DNA from: Hybos culiciformis
Lineage: Eukaryota; Arthropoda; Insecta; Diptera; Hybotidae
NCBI GenBank assembly: GCA_964007475.1
Contig: OZ023275.1
Location: 7,688,001-7,752,000 of the forward strand
Length of the DNA stretch: 64,000 nt
Direction of reading: 5' to 3'
Below the pieces are notes generated by a model. It saw only the letters and a program-made list of their open reading frames with translations, ran no database searches and had not been told where the DNA came from. Positions within the stretch are counted from its first letter, which is position 1; each line of letters opens with the position of its first letter. The translations under genes were made by a program, and so were the position numbers. This document shows, one piece after another, positions 26,601-42,174 of this stretch.

Positions 26601-29600
26601 AAAAATGTGTAAGGCGGATTCGAGAAAGCCATAAAAGACAAGAAGTCGATAGTGGAGTAATGAAATGGAAAATTTATGTTTATTTGTTTACAAAATGTAA
26701 AAATATAAAATAATTTTAAAAGTGTTTTATTTAAATTAAGTTAATGTTTTCATCCCTATTTTATGTCCCACTAGATTATACTTTACATTTAAGGCAGACA
26801 AAGTTGAAAATAAATAATTTTTAATACTAAAAGAATTAATTAGATATTCATACTTTTTCTTTTCAGTGTGAAGAAAATTTTAAACAAACGAAAATGAAAG
26901 GACTTATTTTGAACAATAAGGACTCAGGACACAATCAAACTGTGCACAAGTTTTAAAAACTATAATTTTTCTTACAAAAGAAGGACTTGCTTTTATGTAC
27001 ACATGTGCGCATGATATTTGAACAAGTAAAAAATAATTCAATGAAATCAAAAACAAAAGTTATTCACTACATTATGATATTTTTTTTTTATCCTGAATGA
27101 CTTTTGATTGAGGCACCCGCGGATTTTTTATATTGAAAATTTTAATATCAGAATTTTTTTGATAAAACTGCGTTGGAATTATTATTATTTTTTCGAACAC
27201 TATTTACGTTAAAGTGCCTCACTGTGCGTATTAATATTAAGAATATATGTACTTATGTACATATATGTATTTTGTTGAAATTTTTGTAGTATTAGCTGTA
27301 GGTACTTCTTTTTTTGGCAAAATAGTAACTTGATCATAAAAAACATTTTTGAAATAAAAAATTTCTTATGACTAATCTTCAAAAGTATTATTTTTAACAA
27401 TTGTTTTTGCTACGGAGTTTGACATACTAATATTTGCATCAACATTTCAAACACGATTTTGAATGAATTATATTCTTAATATATGTTTTCAATAACTCAT
27501 GCATCAAATAGTTTCTAGAAAATCAAAGTTGGCGGACCAGTGCATTTTTTTATAATATTCAGTTTCAAAATCTCATACAATTTTTTTGGGTACAGAAATA
27601 TTGGAATTTACGATAACTAAAAGCACACAGAAATTTTAATACAGAAAAATTACTATTTTCTTTTGCCAAAAATGAATTCTCCTATATCTATTAAAAGAAC
27701 TAGTACTACTGAATAATGAATTTAATTTTGAATTTTTCTTATAAATAATTTGGATTTTTTGTGATATACATATACATAGTTAGATATATAATATAATGTA
27801 GTGCAGTAAATTCTCTAGACTGAATTCAAATCAATAATTAAATGCAATTATTTTTTCAAACTGAATAATTAATTTCAATGTGATACAGATTAATATATTT
27901 ATGTATATAACAATAATTTTCCGCATTTTTATATGGAACTGTAACTTAAAGGAATGACATGATTAACTGTCAATTCCTTTGGGGGATTATTATTATTGTT
28001 TTTTTTTCATGCTTTTTTTTTATGAAACCATAGAAGTACATCATGTGTGTTTTATATCTGAGAATTCTGCTACTGGTATCGATTGTTTGTTTATTTATTT
28101 ACTTTTTTTCACGGTGTATTTTCATCAATGATTTAAATCTGCAATTAAAAATATATAATTTTCTTTTATATGTTTGTAATAATAATTTTTTTTTTTCGTT
28201 GTATAGTTAACGAGATAATTACATATCACTTTCAATGCCAATGATAATTAAAGGCTTCAACAATCATAATTGGAATCTGATAATTTTGATTTATGAATTT
28301 TTAATAATTTGCATAATTCCAACAATTGGATGAAGAAAAATAATGTTTCTAAAAAAAAAAAAAAGTAAATATAAATAACACGTCGATTAGTTTGAATATG
28401 GAATTACAAAACAAAAGGTGGATCAATTAAAAATGTTATCTTAAGTTGACAGCAATACGTAACACATTGAAGGCAAATTGTGGACATAAGTCTAATAAAA
28501 AATTCATATAATGATGATATTAAGCGTTCAGAATTAGAAACAAAATGCATATCAGATTATATTAAGTTTTCCAATTAGCCAGCATTGTAATCTAAACACA
28601 TACAAGGGGGATCTAAAATCCATAAGGACTTCGACATAAAATTTATAATATTATTATACAAAAAATATAAGTAAAAAAAATTTTTTTAAGAAAGATGCTT
28701 TCTATCGAAGAGCCATAAAAAGTTAAAAATAAGAATTTATTCTTGCAAGGTCTTGATATTAAATGTTCAAACTATTTTAAAAAGCGTTCGAGACCTTTTC
28801 AATGTACCAAATCAATATCTAATGAGCAAACTCAGCTTATTAGTGTTCTAATTCAATTTATCTGTTTCTTCAACCTATGTATAACTGTGTCGTGATCGTG
28901 AACAATATTTGGAGTAACGAATTTTTAATTTACACGGTGATCATTAATCACTGCAATCAATTTGTTCCATTTTTTTAAATATTGATTTGATTGATAAAAA
29001 TTACAACTATTTCTTTCCCAATATTATTTATTTCTTATGTTGTGTTTAAAAAAAAAAGATTTTACAATAAATTACAACAGTGATTTTAGCTATGATATTG
29101 TTTTCTATTAAAAAAATGTTTGTGAAGTGCTAAATTTGTTGCTTAAAAATAACACCTTGAAGTATTTTGTTTTTAATGTTGGTATACGTAGTTTTGCAAT
29201 AGTTTCAATCACTAAATTATTCAATCATTTTTACGAAAAGTGCAAAATTGGGTAACCAGTTGTCTTCTAACATATTGATCAACAAAATCATCAATCAAAT
29301 TACTTTGATTGACCAACTTTCTTTAATTATTATTATTTTAAATGTGGTCAATTTGATTTCTTATTATAATTTCTTAAAGATAACAATTGAATAAATTACT
29401 ATTTGTATGAAATTGTTATTTTTGTTTTTAATTATGACTCTAAAATTCTATTTTTTATATGTTTAAAAATGTTAAAGAAGAATTACTTCGCACAATTCTA
29501 TTAGATCCATATTACTATAGTTGTATAAATTGCTTATGAGAAAAATTTTTCGTGACAAATTGTGGTGGACGAATTTGTTTTGCATGATCTTTCGGTAAAT

Positions 29601-30297
29601 TGTGCAAAGAACTCCAAAACCAAAATGAAACAGTAAACTGTATGAATTTTAATTTTTTGAATTGTATTTATTGGTTTCACTAAATTTTGCAAGTATGTAG
29701 ACTTGTTATCCTCAGTAGTTATTCTTGTACAAACTAATTTCATCAAAATAATTTTTTCAACAGTATCGGAAACTAAACTATTTGATACCATGAAAAATTA
29801 TCAAAAACTAATTTTTTTTCTTCTAATGAAAAGTCAATAAATATTTCCCCTTATATCAACTTTCTTTCATATGTTTGCAAAAAAAAATATATTTTGCTAT
29901 TGTGATTTTTATGTCTCATTAATTTTATAAAAAAAAAATTTTAAAGCAAAATTATTTTTAATTTTTACCTGTCAAATTTTTTGCACAATAATAAATTACA
30001 AAAATAAATTTTCAAAGAATCCTTAATAAATTTCTAAATTTTTCTATAACGAAAAAAATTTAATAGAACCTAACTAACGATTTATTTGTACATATTTCAA
30101 ATACTGAAATTGAAAACGTTATGGGAAAATTATATTATTAAAGTTTGAGAGAAGTATCGATCTTTTATTCCTGCCAGTGTGTGATAAAACTTGGATGCAG
30201 TAAAATTGGGAAACAGAATTGAAGTTTTCCAGTATATTGTTGGTTGTTTTTTAGAAATTTTTAATCTCAAAAAAATATAGTAAAATAATTTAATAAA
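17660..30297. other. AT-rich spacer without a supported gene
   Basis: No gene could be supported on either strand. Only a doubtful 63-codon minus-strand exon-like segment (18544-18732) and the short direct repeat at 19082-19131 stand out. The other frames are driven by poly-A/T and encode Phe/Lys/Asn-rich low-complexity protein. Confidence 0.65.
19082..19131. repeat. short direct repeat, 34-bp period
   Basis: TTGATCTTAATAATTG occurs at 19082-19097 and 19116-19131. A short run of CTTGAT units precedes the first copy. Confidence 0.7.
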
Positions 30298-30860
30298 AGC
30301 CCTTATTATGGAAGACGCTGTCGTCTGTCGCCAAAGTCGTCTTTTAGAGTCGCCGACGACTCTTTTTCGTATTACGGAAGGCGCCCAATTTTCAGGCGAC
30401 TGTAATTTACAAGGCGCCTTCAACTTGATACGATAACACTTGATTTTTTTTGTGAATAACAGAAACACCTAAATAAAAATCAAAAGAAAACGTAAAAATT
30501 TCAAAAATTTTTGAAGTTAAAATTCAAAAAAAATGTATTTTAATAAATAAAAAACTTATATTTACCTCATTTTTCAGAATTCTTGAGTTGAATAAAAAAT
30601 TTTCAAACTTTTTCAAAATATATTTTTGAAAAATTTTGTTTTTCAAATTTGAATCATCAAAATAATATACTAGTCGTCTAGTTGAAAGCAGGCGACAGTA
30701 AATTTATTAAAAAGGCGACAAAAGCGACTTCAATAATACGGATTTTCAATTGATTGTCGTCTAGGATCGCCCAGGCCTGAAGGCGACAGCGACTTCCATG
30801 ATACCAAATTGTCGCTTTTGGCGACTGGCGACGGCGACAGCGCTTTCCATGATAAGGGCT
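30298..30860. mobile_element. inverted-repeat element with iterated subterminal GCGAC motifs
   Basis: The left end AGCCCTTATTATGGAAGACG and the reverse complement of the right end AGCCCTTATCATGGAAAGCG agree at 23 of the first 26 bases; the arms then continue with related GTCGCC-rich sequence. Both sides are flanked by AAA, a possible 3-bp duplication that would fit PIF/Harbinger but is weak evidence in AT-rich DNA. A motif like TATYAYGGAAGNCGC occurs at 30303-30318 and 30369-30384, and inverted at 30724-30739, 30789-30804 and 30840-30855. The centre is ordinary AT-rich sequence. The reading frame crossing the left arm on the minus strand has no known domain and is taken as accidental. Confidence 0.8.
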
Positions 30861-32869
30861 AAATATAGGTATTCTGAAAATTTTTTAACAAAATCGAAAC
30901 CCAATATACATAGCAAATAGTTATTTTTTATTTCTTGTTAAGAAAATCAATTTATCCTACTTTAAAGGCTTTTGTAATTTATTAAATTAAAATTTACAAA
31001 AATTGACTCATTACAGTAAACTGTGCACTGTTACTAAACTGTGCTATCACTAAGGTTTTACAAGTTGATGAGGAAAAAACTTTTCTGTTGTATTTGTACA
31101 AAAGTATAAGAAAAAAAATTTAATCTAATTCAATTTGTCACTTTTTCTTCGGCTTAATCGATTAGTTTTTTCAAATTTCGACGTTTAGATAAATACTTTT
31201 AAACATCTTCAATCAATCTTATCGGGACTTCAGATGAAAACTTAAAAGATAGCTATCAGTTTATATATATACAGCTTATTAATTTAACGAATGTTAATCA
31301 GTTCGAATTTAAGTTAAGTAATCTCTAACTATTTATTAAATTTATGGTAATTCTTAAATCAATTTCCGTTTATAAAAATTTTATATTATTTTTACTAACC
31401 TCCGTGTGTACTTTTAATTTACAATTGAAAAGTGCTAAAAATCTATTAAAGTTTTTAAATTATTATTCATTCTTGTTACATCGTTGTTTATTATAAGCCG
31501 CCAAAAATTGCCAACCCAAGATCACATAACATTTTTATTTATGTTTATAGTGTTGCGTTTCGGAATCAATTGTGTAAAATACACCAAATCATATTTTAAT
31601 GGTAATATCAAAAACCATAATCAGAATGAATTTCAAAGAAAGATTACTTAACTAAAATTATTATTACATTTTTTTTTTTGTTTTTAAAGATTATGCCAAA
31701 AGGATGAGAAACAATCATCTAATAAATTTAATCTCTTTAAGAACATAGTAATTTATAATCATCCAATAAGAGATGGAAGTATTAGTATTGTTTTCGGAAT
31801 AAATTATTATTTGAAAATAACTTTTAATGTTTGAAGGAAATTATTTTTGGGTTTATTCTATCGTAACGAAATAGAGTTCATTATCGTCAAAAAAGTAAAG
31901 AGACTTGAAATTTTGAAACGAATTTAATTTAATGTAAACTTTTAGCACAATAAGCTTTTAAATCTAAATCCTGCAAAACACTGTTTTTCACCATATTGAT
32001 TTTTGGAATTGATTGGGTCTAAATTTTTTTTTATTCGGTGCAGCGCATAACGTCCACATTTTTAAATAATTCATAGTTTTAGACAACAGCTTCTTGAATA
32101 ATCAAAAAGTCCATGGCAAAAAAAATTCACTTTCCTAAAACCCTAAAAACTAAACGTTTCATCAGCTCATATTTCTTCGAAGAACGATTAATAAAATCTT
32201 TCATTAAATTACCGGGACCTAAATGCTAGAAAAAAAACCAATAATTTCAAAGTCAATTTAACCCAAGTCATTTTATTTTCTGATGTTTATAAAATTTTAA
32301 TGATTGTAAACATGAAATTGAAATTTTAATGCGAAAGTACTAACTTTTTTCCAACCAAGACAATTTAAGTTTTAACATATATTTTTAATGTAATTTATCT
32401 TCAATGAATTCTTTATGATTATTCAATATTGGAAATGAAAATATTAAATTATTATTATTTTTTTTTTTACATAAAATTGAATTACTCTCAAAGATTTTTT
32501 TTCATTTTCTTCTGGTGTAAGGCCTTAAAGGGGTTTCTCCTTTTTTACGCTCATGTTTTAATCTTTATAAAAAAAGTTATAAACATAAGATTAACCGCCA
32601 CTTTTTTTTTAAACTTACGGGAAATTAAATACGAATAGTTTTATAATTTAAAGTAATTTAAAGTCTTAAGTATTGTTGAAATATACTTCATGAAATTAAT
32701 AGTAAAAATATGTATAAATGATTAAAATTATAATATAACTGATAACTACAATGAATTTGTGATAGCTATACGTGGCCGTGAATGGAGTAATGTAAAATAT
32801 TATGTTAAAATATTGCATTAATTAATATCTGCAGTAAACGTTTTTAATTTGAAGTGATTTTTGTAATTT

Positions 32870-32911
32870 TTATTAAAGAAAATCTTGGAATTATTAAAGA
32901 AAATCTTGGAA
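32870..32911. repeat. perfect 21-bp tandem duplication
   Basis: The unit containing ATTAAAGAAAATCTTGGAA is repeated head to tail with no difference between copies (32870-32890 and 32891-32911). Confidence 0.85.
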
Positions 32912-33794
32912 ATATGTAAATTTCCTTAAAAAATTTAATGATGTTTTGGAAAATATAACTTTACGGGGCTAGAATGGGAATTTAATTTACGATGAGAGGT
33001 TAAATGGTTTTTATAAAATTAACTCCTGAAGTTAATTTATTGGATTTTTATTAGTTTTCTAAACCATCAAGTTATTGATCACTTATAAAATTAATTATAT
33101 TATTAAAAAACGACCGACAAACAAGAAAATAATTTTAATTCCAAATAAAAATTAAAAATAATTTTGTAATGGAATTTATGGTTGTTTCCTCATTCACTTG
33201 AACTTTATGAGAACTCGTACAAAATTTTTTTTTAACTTTGTATGTTACAAGTTATTTTTTTTTTGTTATATTTTTGGTGAATCGATTAATGTGTTCCGCA
33301 TGTACTTAAGGATAAAAATTATTGCACACCCTCAAAAACAGCTTAAATCTCACACCGGATAAGGAAATTTAAATAAATATAAGAAATATTTTTCGATGAG
33401 CAACATTGATAATTCTTTAAAAGAAGGTAAGAAAATAAAAATTTTTGTATTCGAAATATATGGAAAATAATCTTCAGATTATGCAAAAATATAATTCAAT
33501 CATAATTTAAAGCAAAAAAAAAACAAAATAAAATAAATAATAAAAGAAGACTCCAATTGCAAAATAAAATAATCGCATGTTTGATTCAAATAAATTAAAC
33601 AATATTTAATAAAATGAAAATATTATTTAAAAATTGTAATTGATTTTGCTTGAAGGCTTGTTTGAATATACTGAAAGTGACAGATATGGGGTCATAAACA
33701 TCTGTTTATTAGAAATAAAGTTAAAAATATTAGAAAGATTGGCCAAGAAGAGTACGTTACCTTAAATCATTGTGTGGCCAAATATTTCAGCAAA

Positions 33795-33818
33795 AAACGC
33801 AATATTAAACGCAATATT
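33795..33818. repeat. 12-bp tandem duplication
   Basis: AAACGCAATATT is repeated twice without a gap. Confidence 0.7.
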
Positions 33819-36800
33819 TAAGTTTGAACAGTGCCTTATTTGTATATAAAAGTATGTGAATAAAAATTCCCTAAAATTATATACTATTCCTAAGAATTTT
33901 CTCATTCTGTTGAAATTTCGATATGTCGTGAGTATATATAAAGTGAACAGATATTATCGCTCTTCATAAATGTAGCTAAGAAGAATAATATTTAAAGAAT
34001 AATCCTCTTTTAATGATTCAAAAATTTTAACAACTAAATCCTATTTGATCCTTCCTTCTGGATTTAATTAATTTTTTTTTCATATTTCCTTTCACCGATT
34101 CGCTTTTCTCGTTTAACGCATCCCAGCTACATTACTGCTAGAACCTAATTTCGCAATCAGTGATCTAAATAATTATATATGCATTTAATATGTATGACGC
34201 TATACGTTTGATAGCTATACATACTATGCTAATCGTGAATCAGTACCATTGAAAAAAAGTTATATATATGTGTAGTATACTTTACCATGTTATTTTTATT
34301 TTCTTAAACTGGCAAAATAATAAATTGTTAAAATAATAAATAATATACATATTATCTAAATTTATTAGGGATTTTTTGTTATGGAAGTATGAAGCAATAA
34401 CCTTAAGTTCGATAGGATCTAATAATCAGATAATAGCTAAATCATAATTCTTAATTGTATGAAATATGACATATATTATATATAAATATAATATGTACAA
34501 TATATTCTTCATAAATCTAAGAGAATTTATGATTTACGATTATTTAACTATTGAGTAAAAAAAAAAAAGCATAACCAGTAGGTGGCCAAGAATGACAACT
34601 TCTTCATTATCATCAACATTACTTTTGCAAAATAAAAAAAAATGATCCAATTAAATTCTATAAAATTTTTTTTAAAATCCAAGTAATTCCCATTTATCAT
34701 GAAAAACATGAAGCAATATTTTTTAATAAATTTGTAAAAACTTAGATATTGTCTTCGATTGATATATATAGTACAAAATACAATATGTTTGTAGTAAAGT
34801 TGTATTGTTTTGTTAACTATTGCATTTTGCGAGTATATTTCTAGAATGTTGAGTGTTTACAATTTTACATTGTCAAAATAAAAAAAATTTTAAGATTGGA
34901 AATATGTTTGCTTATAAATCGGTTTCAATAAGATATTATTTCGAGAAAATAAGAGAAAATATTCATATATGTAATTATATACTTATAATTTATAGTTGAT
35001 TTAACAATGTAAGCCTGTTTGCACAACTTAAAAAAACTAAATTGCATAATAACATTGTATATTGAAGAATATGGCTCTTTTCTTCAATTAAGTTAAATAT
35101 CTATGGGCTTAGAAAAAAAATTTAAAATTACACTATGAAATTTTATTCAGTTTTTCCCACATTTTTTAATTTCATAATATAACAATTTATTATGACAAAA
35201 CTATTGTATGAATCCTAATACGAATATTTCAAGTATTTTTATTTATTAAAGAAAATTTAATTCAAAAAAAAAACTTTATTTTTTTTGTAAATGTCCGATA
35301 AAAATCAATATAATTTTTATGCAATTACAATTTGAAATATTTTTCGATCATAAAATTACTGATAATAATGGAATTCAATTCACGTTTCATAAATATTGAA
35401 GCTTTTTATATACAAATAAATTTTTCATTATACAACAACGGCAAAATCATAAAGTACGAATTCTTATTCTGGTGTGACAACCGCAGCGATTCATTTTGTG
35501 TGTAACATATGTTCATGTGAATCGATCAATGTAAATTCCGGTAAACAAAAAAAAAAAACATTAATTCAACATTTCCAACATGTTATGCATTCCAGAATTT
35601 ATCTGAATGTAATACAAGATTTTCGATGAAGTAAGAAGCAAGTTTTAAGGATTTTATTTATTTTTATTTTATTTAAACCTTAGATATAACGTAAAAAAAA
35701 AATAGTAATTGAATAAATTGAAATTACATATTTTTAAAATTATAAATTATTATATATATAGTATATAATTGATTGGCTCGTGGTTCTTGTTTTAAGCTTA
35801 ATTGGTCATCAAATAAAAATTTAACAGATTTAATTTAAGTAATTTTATGTTACAAGTTTTATTCAATTAATAATACACTTATTATTTTCTTTTTTTATTT
35901 ATTGTATAAAATTTTTTTGTTATAAATTTTTATCAGAGGTGGATTTTTGAAAGCAGGAATGTTAGGAATTATTTATAGGGACTTAATTAGGTCGAACTGG
36001 TAAAGAAAACTATATGATTCAAAGTTTGCCTAATTGATTGTTTAGTTAGTTCTATGATCAATTATTACGCACTTTTTGAAGCTGGAAAACTTTTCCTTTT
36101 GAAGCCATCTATTTAAAAAAAATGTTCAAAGCTTTATTATTTTGTTTGTTTTTGTGAAAAAAAAAAAAAATAGAAAAAAAAAAGTATTAAATAGAAATTT
36201 TGATAATATGTTTTTAAAGTTACATATATACAAAATAATCTGTAGTATTTACGAAATAAAAGATTCTGACACGCACTAAGAATGTAGGCTTCTTTTATCC
36301 GTGAAATTTTCATTGTAAATGTTATTCTTGAGAAATTTGGAAACTACCAAAGCTCGTATAAAAGGTTTTTATTTTATTATTCGTTTTATTTATATATTTA
36401 TACTGTATTCATAAATTCAATATTGTAGAATTATTAATTATATTTATATGTTATTAATTAATTGTTTCATTAAATGGTATAGAACTAATTCAATTAAGAT
36501 CAATAAATCTTAACTAATTTAATAAATACATATTATTTGCAGATATAATAGAATCGAAATATTATTTATTACTAAAATCAAGCCAGTTTGTAATTTATGA
36601 TGAAGCAAAATAAACTCAAATTATTATTATATTGTAATCCGTTTATGTTAAACATTTTGGACAGAACTTTTAGTTCTTCCGAAATATAAATATTTCCTTA
36701 AACCATTGACGTCGTCGCTTAAAAAAAATTTATAATTTTTTTTTTTTTACAAATTTCGTTTTATCACAGTAATAAAATTAAAAAAAAAAAAACTTTATTT

Positions 36801-39800
36801 AAATTAAACGCCTTTTAAGTTATTCAATTCAATTTGATGTGTTTCTTTAAATATTTTATCAGTAAAAAAATATCAATAAACACTAAATCAACAAGGAGTA
36901 TACAATTTTTTTCCACCCACGCATTTTTACACCTTATATATCCTTGTTCTTGTTGCTTTAATTTTATTATCACCTTTTAATTTACTTAACATTTTTGTTG
37001 AACATTATTTGTCGTTTAATTCATAAAAAAAATAAAATAAGAAAAAATATATTACGTATGTATAAATTATGATCACGATTCAATGCTTGAACATTTTTTT
37101 TTTTCAATGTTTATTTTTATCAAAGAAACCAATGTTATAATATGATTAATGTAAAAGCGTTTGCATTTTATATCAATTGAATCAATAAATAAAAATAAAT
37201 ATTGATTACATATTCAATTGATCTTGTTTACATAAAAAAAATATATATATACATACAATATATGTATTTTGATATTCAAATAAATTAATTATAACTAAAC
37301 ATAGGGAAAATATGTCCAGCTTTTGAGTTTATAGAATTATTTGATAAAAAAAAAGTATTTTCAGTTCTTAAATACACATGCCTATATTTTTAGCTTAATT
37401 TGAATATATAGTCTATTATTTTGACCATGCTGACTAAATTTATTAAGTTTCATAGTCCAAGAATTATATGAAATCGTGACATTTTGGTATTATATTTTGT
37501 TTTTTTTATTCATTTTGTTCTGTTCTGTTTGTTAGTAGAAAACTAAAATATATAATAAATAAATTTATCACAAATTACGAATGCTTAGCTCATACCAACC
37601 AAACATTTTCAATTAATTGATCTTAAAAAAAAAAAAAAAAATACTTGCGACATATTTTGGGTATACCGAACTATTTGATAATAAAACAATTTTGAGTTTT
37701 TAAATATATGCAAATAGAGATTTTTAGCTTATAATTTGTATTAATTCAAAAATATTTATTTATTTAAAAACTCGAAGAAGCTTTCATCCCATGACTTACA
37801 CCAGCATTGTGTGAACATGGTTCATTTTTAAATAATGTCCGCCGCTATTATTATTGAAATACTACTTCCTTGAAATATAATTTTTAGACTTCATACGATT
37901 TAAAAAGAAAAATAATCGTTAATCTGGCACTATTGTTTGTAGTGAAGTTAAAATTTATGTCTATTCCAAAAATGATCGATCACCAAAACTGCAGACAAAA
38001 ATATTAAATTATGATTTTATTGAAAATTCGATTTAATAAAATTTAATTTTTTTTTTAAATATTATAAAGAATGATTCCTTTATCAATATTTAGTTTTTTT
38101 ATTATTATTATTAAATCCTTCTTTACCTGTTCATTGGAATAGAAAGGAAGAATTAAATCAATCGCGATGATATTTTATCTGATCAAAGGACATATATTTC
38201 AATGGATCACTTCAAGTGATGGAAATCTTTTCATATTGTATAAAAGTATGAGAAAACTTTTTTTTTTTCTTTTGATTTAAGATATACAGGATATAGGACC
38301 ACCTTTACGGTGTATTAAACAAAATTTTAAATTATAGATGTCATCAAATGATGATGGCTGTATTGAGTACTGATAATAAGGGAGAAATGGATTCCGTTAA
38401 AAACTTTAAATATCAAGCTGTTGTAATTTAAAGCAAGGCAAATGGTAAGAGATAAACGGTGATCTCTATTCAAACCACTTATATCTATTTCTGGATTTAA
38501 ATTGAAAGTGTAGAGTATAAGTATGTATTATTCCGAAAATCTTAAGAGATGGATAGTTAAAAAGCCTCCAACTTTACAGTACATAAAATAATTTAAATTT
38601 CGAAATAACATTTTATTAAAATTGTTAATATTTAAAAGAATAAATCATAAATAATTATACATGAAATAATCTCAAAATAATTTCATATTTGACTCATTTA
38701 TTCCTTATGAATAATTATAATTAAAGTTAAAAATTTTGTTCAAAGATTTATGTTTTTACATAAGTTTTGCAAAGAAAGAAATTACTAACTAATATAACAG
38801 TTATTTCATATTATTGCACATATGAAAATGTATGTAAATTGATTCAAGATTTTTTTTTCAGGATTTTTCATTCAAATTCATTGGAATAAAAATTTTATTA
38901 TTTTTGTTCAAATTTTTTTGTTTTGTGAGTAAATATCAATCAAATTTGAATAATTTTTAATAAAATAACATATAATAAAATAAAAGGATTTGCAAATTTT
39001 TTTTTTAACTTTTATTCAAATTCAAAACTAAATATATGAAAGGATAAAAAAATATATTTTTTATTTAAATAAAAAATGAAAATATAATAAATAAAAACAA
39101 GCAAATTTTTATGAATTGGTTTTTGATTGTTTTTGCATATAATTTGAATATCAAAATAATAAAATTATATCAATTTGATTGATGAAAAATATTCAAATTT
39201 TTAGTTGAATTTTTAAATAATATTCTTAGGATATTGAGCGTCAAAAGAAATTTTTTTTTTAAATTTTATTGAACTGGACTTCTATTTTATGTTGTGAAAC
39301 AACGTCGAATTTTCTTAGCGGGAGGTCTCTTATGTTTATTATTCAAAATAAAATTATTTACAAAGAAAAATGTTTCTTGGTTTTTTTTTTTTTTTGCTGA
39401 TTTGTTTTAGAAATTTTCGATTGTATTTTGGCGGCCTAAAAGAGAAAATATTTTTAGGAATAAGAAATGTAATAGATGTCGCTTTTATAACACTGGTCTG
39501 CTATTGATAGTTGAAATGGCAATTTTGTGGTCTGAACCAAGTTAGTGTAACTAAGATGTAATTTTTCTTTTTGATGGCTATAAAGATTTATTAATTTATT
39601 CTGAATTGATTTGGAACTTTTGATTGAGTGGAGCTCATTATTAAGGAGTTACCACTATCAAGATAATGGTGAGATGACAAATAAAAATTCATAAAATTAG
39701 AAAAAAAAATCGACTATCTTATTGAACTTAACAATAATAATAAGATTGCTAGCGGAAATGGAAAATTATTTAATTTATTTTTAGGCAAACATTTGAAAAC

Positions 39801-42155
39801 TGAAACAAAGAGCTGCATTTTCTTATAATGGAAGAGCGAGTTAGGTACTTACTTTTAAAAATAAATTTATAAATCACAATTAGCTACATTCTTTTCTATT
39901 CCATTTAATTAAAATGTAAAATATTTATTAATAACACAATTAAATAAATAATAAATTTGCAAAAAAAAAAAAAATTGTATGCTATAAATTGGCACGAGAA
40001 TATTTAAACATTATGGAAACGGGTAGATAAGTGTTAAATTTTTTGTTATATTTCAATTGAGAAATTTATGAAACACATAAAATCAGCAGTAGCTATTTAA
40101 AAAGTCAAAAGTCAATGTTATTTTCTTCTTTTGCTTGTGCTGCGCACATGGTGAGCTTAAACATTTTTTATTAATCAATGGTATATATATATTGAAGATA
40201 CGCAACAGGTTAACTGTTAAATACGTTGTTATAATATTTAAGTTAAAAATATTTTTAACTTTAGTATCGATTAAAAGATTAACCGCGTGATAAATACTTA
40301 TTGACTCCACCACGAATTATAATTTGTAATTGGGTAAATGAAAACGTATTTAGTAACAAGATCCTTGTTAAGAGATCTTACATTATATACATGTACATAC
40401 ATATATTAATATTTTACTTAATCATTAAAAAATAACAATATATAATATGAATTTATAATTTAATAAAATGTTACAGTCTTATGAATAGTTTATGGTTTCT
40501 AATTTTAATTTCTTTGAATTTAAATTTTAAAGTACTAGTTAATCTAAAACTTCATTATAATTGTTTTGTTACTAATTTTATAGTTGGTTTTCTTAGTAAA
40601 TTACACAATGAACTATTTATAAAAACTGTACTTATTGAACTGCAGTTTCACTTCGTACGGTCGCATAGTTTTACTTTGATTTATAAGTTAAAATTTTTTT
40701 CGACTACACGTACAAGTACTTCTTATGACATTTTTTATTGTTAAACTAAACAGCGCTGTAAGCTATAAGCAATCAATCAAACAATATGATTCCTTTTTTA
40801 CGTTTTTGGATTGAAAAGATCCAGTTCTAATAATAATGTGTTATAAAAGAATGATATATTAAAAAAAATTTTTTTTTTTAAATATTTAAAGACAGCACTT
40901 CATTTTATATAATATTTTTTCGGATTTTGTTTCCAAAATGATTTAGGTGAATTGAATTTTAAACAGATTGGTATGCTGTGCAAAAAATTAAACAGATTAG
41001 AGACGGATATTTTCATATTACCCCGTACAGTACATGTGAATCATTATAATATGCGTACGACGTAAACATACAGCGCTGAGTATTAAAAATCCGTTTATAC
41101 TAATTTAATCTCAATATTGTGCTCTTTAAAGTTAGGAACCAAAAATTAAAAAAAAAAATATAAGTATAAAAATAATTAGTTTCATTTAACAAGATCTCGT
41201 TAAGAAGGACTAATAAGATTACATATTATTATTCTTTTTTATGATGATAATCAAGTACCTAGTGGCTGAAAAGAAAAAAAAAATGTTATTAACTTTTTAT
41301 GGTTGATTATTTTATGTTTTCTTATCATTATTCAAGATAATATTATTCAATTTCAGTTTAAAAATAAATGCACCCATTAGGTGTTGGGAGTAACTATGTT
41401 TTTGTAAAAATATTTTTAATTAAAATATTTTTTTTGTATAAATAAAGGCAACATAGGTACTTCTTGTGGTAGATATTAAATACGTATGTATGTAAATATA
41501 AAAATTGTTTTTTTTCATGCTAAAGTTCTATAAAGAGAATCTAAAGTTTCTCCATGTAAAAGTCTCGCCATTAGACACATCAATCACAAAAGTCAAATTA
41601 ATCTATTTAAATATGATTAAGCATAAAGTCATGATGTTATTTTACATACGATGTGTACGATGAGAATTATTTTACGCACGTACATGCCACATCAATTCCA
41701 CATCAATTAAGGTTTAGAAATTATAAGCCAACAAACCTGCCTATTTCTTCATTAAATATTGTCAACGTATTTAATTATAGTCAACTTAAAAAACTTAAGA
41801 AAGACGAATTGTCAAGAACCCACTGAATTCCATAAGTTTAAAACGAATTGGCGGAAACGATTTAATCTAAGCTTTGATTAAATTTATAAAAATCGTTTAA
41901 AATAAATTAATTGGTTGGTTTTAAATTTCGGTACATGAATTCTAAATTTTATTTCCTTAAGCGCTTCGTAATATTATATTTACAAACTATATGCTCTCTT
42001 TGCTATGTTTATGATTGATTCATAAAATTTCTTAAATTTGTTCATAAAATAAATAAACAAATAAATTTTGCGTTTATCGAATGAGATACATACTGCTTGA
42101 AGCTAATCCTTCATAATATTAGACTTATTTTTAATGTCTTCATTAATATCTTAAA

Positions 42156-42174
42156 AATAATAATAATAATAATA
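42156..42174. repeat. AAT trinucleotide microsatellite
   Basis: About six AAT units. Confidence 0.8.

Noticed and set aside
29534..29791. Minus-strand frame of 85 codons with fairly balanced composition
   Set aside because: No recognisable motif, no promoter or splice signals, and no second exon; chance is likely in 64 kb.
30130..30468. Minus-strand frame of 112 codons
   Set aside because: It starts outside and runs through the inverted arm of the repeat element; no domain or splice context was seen.
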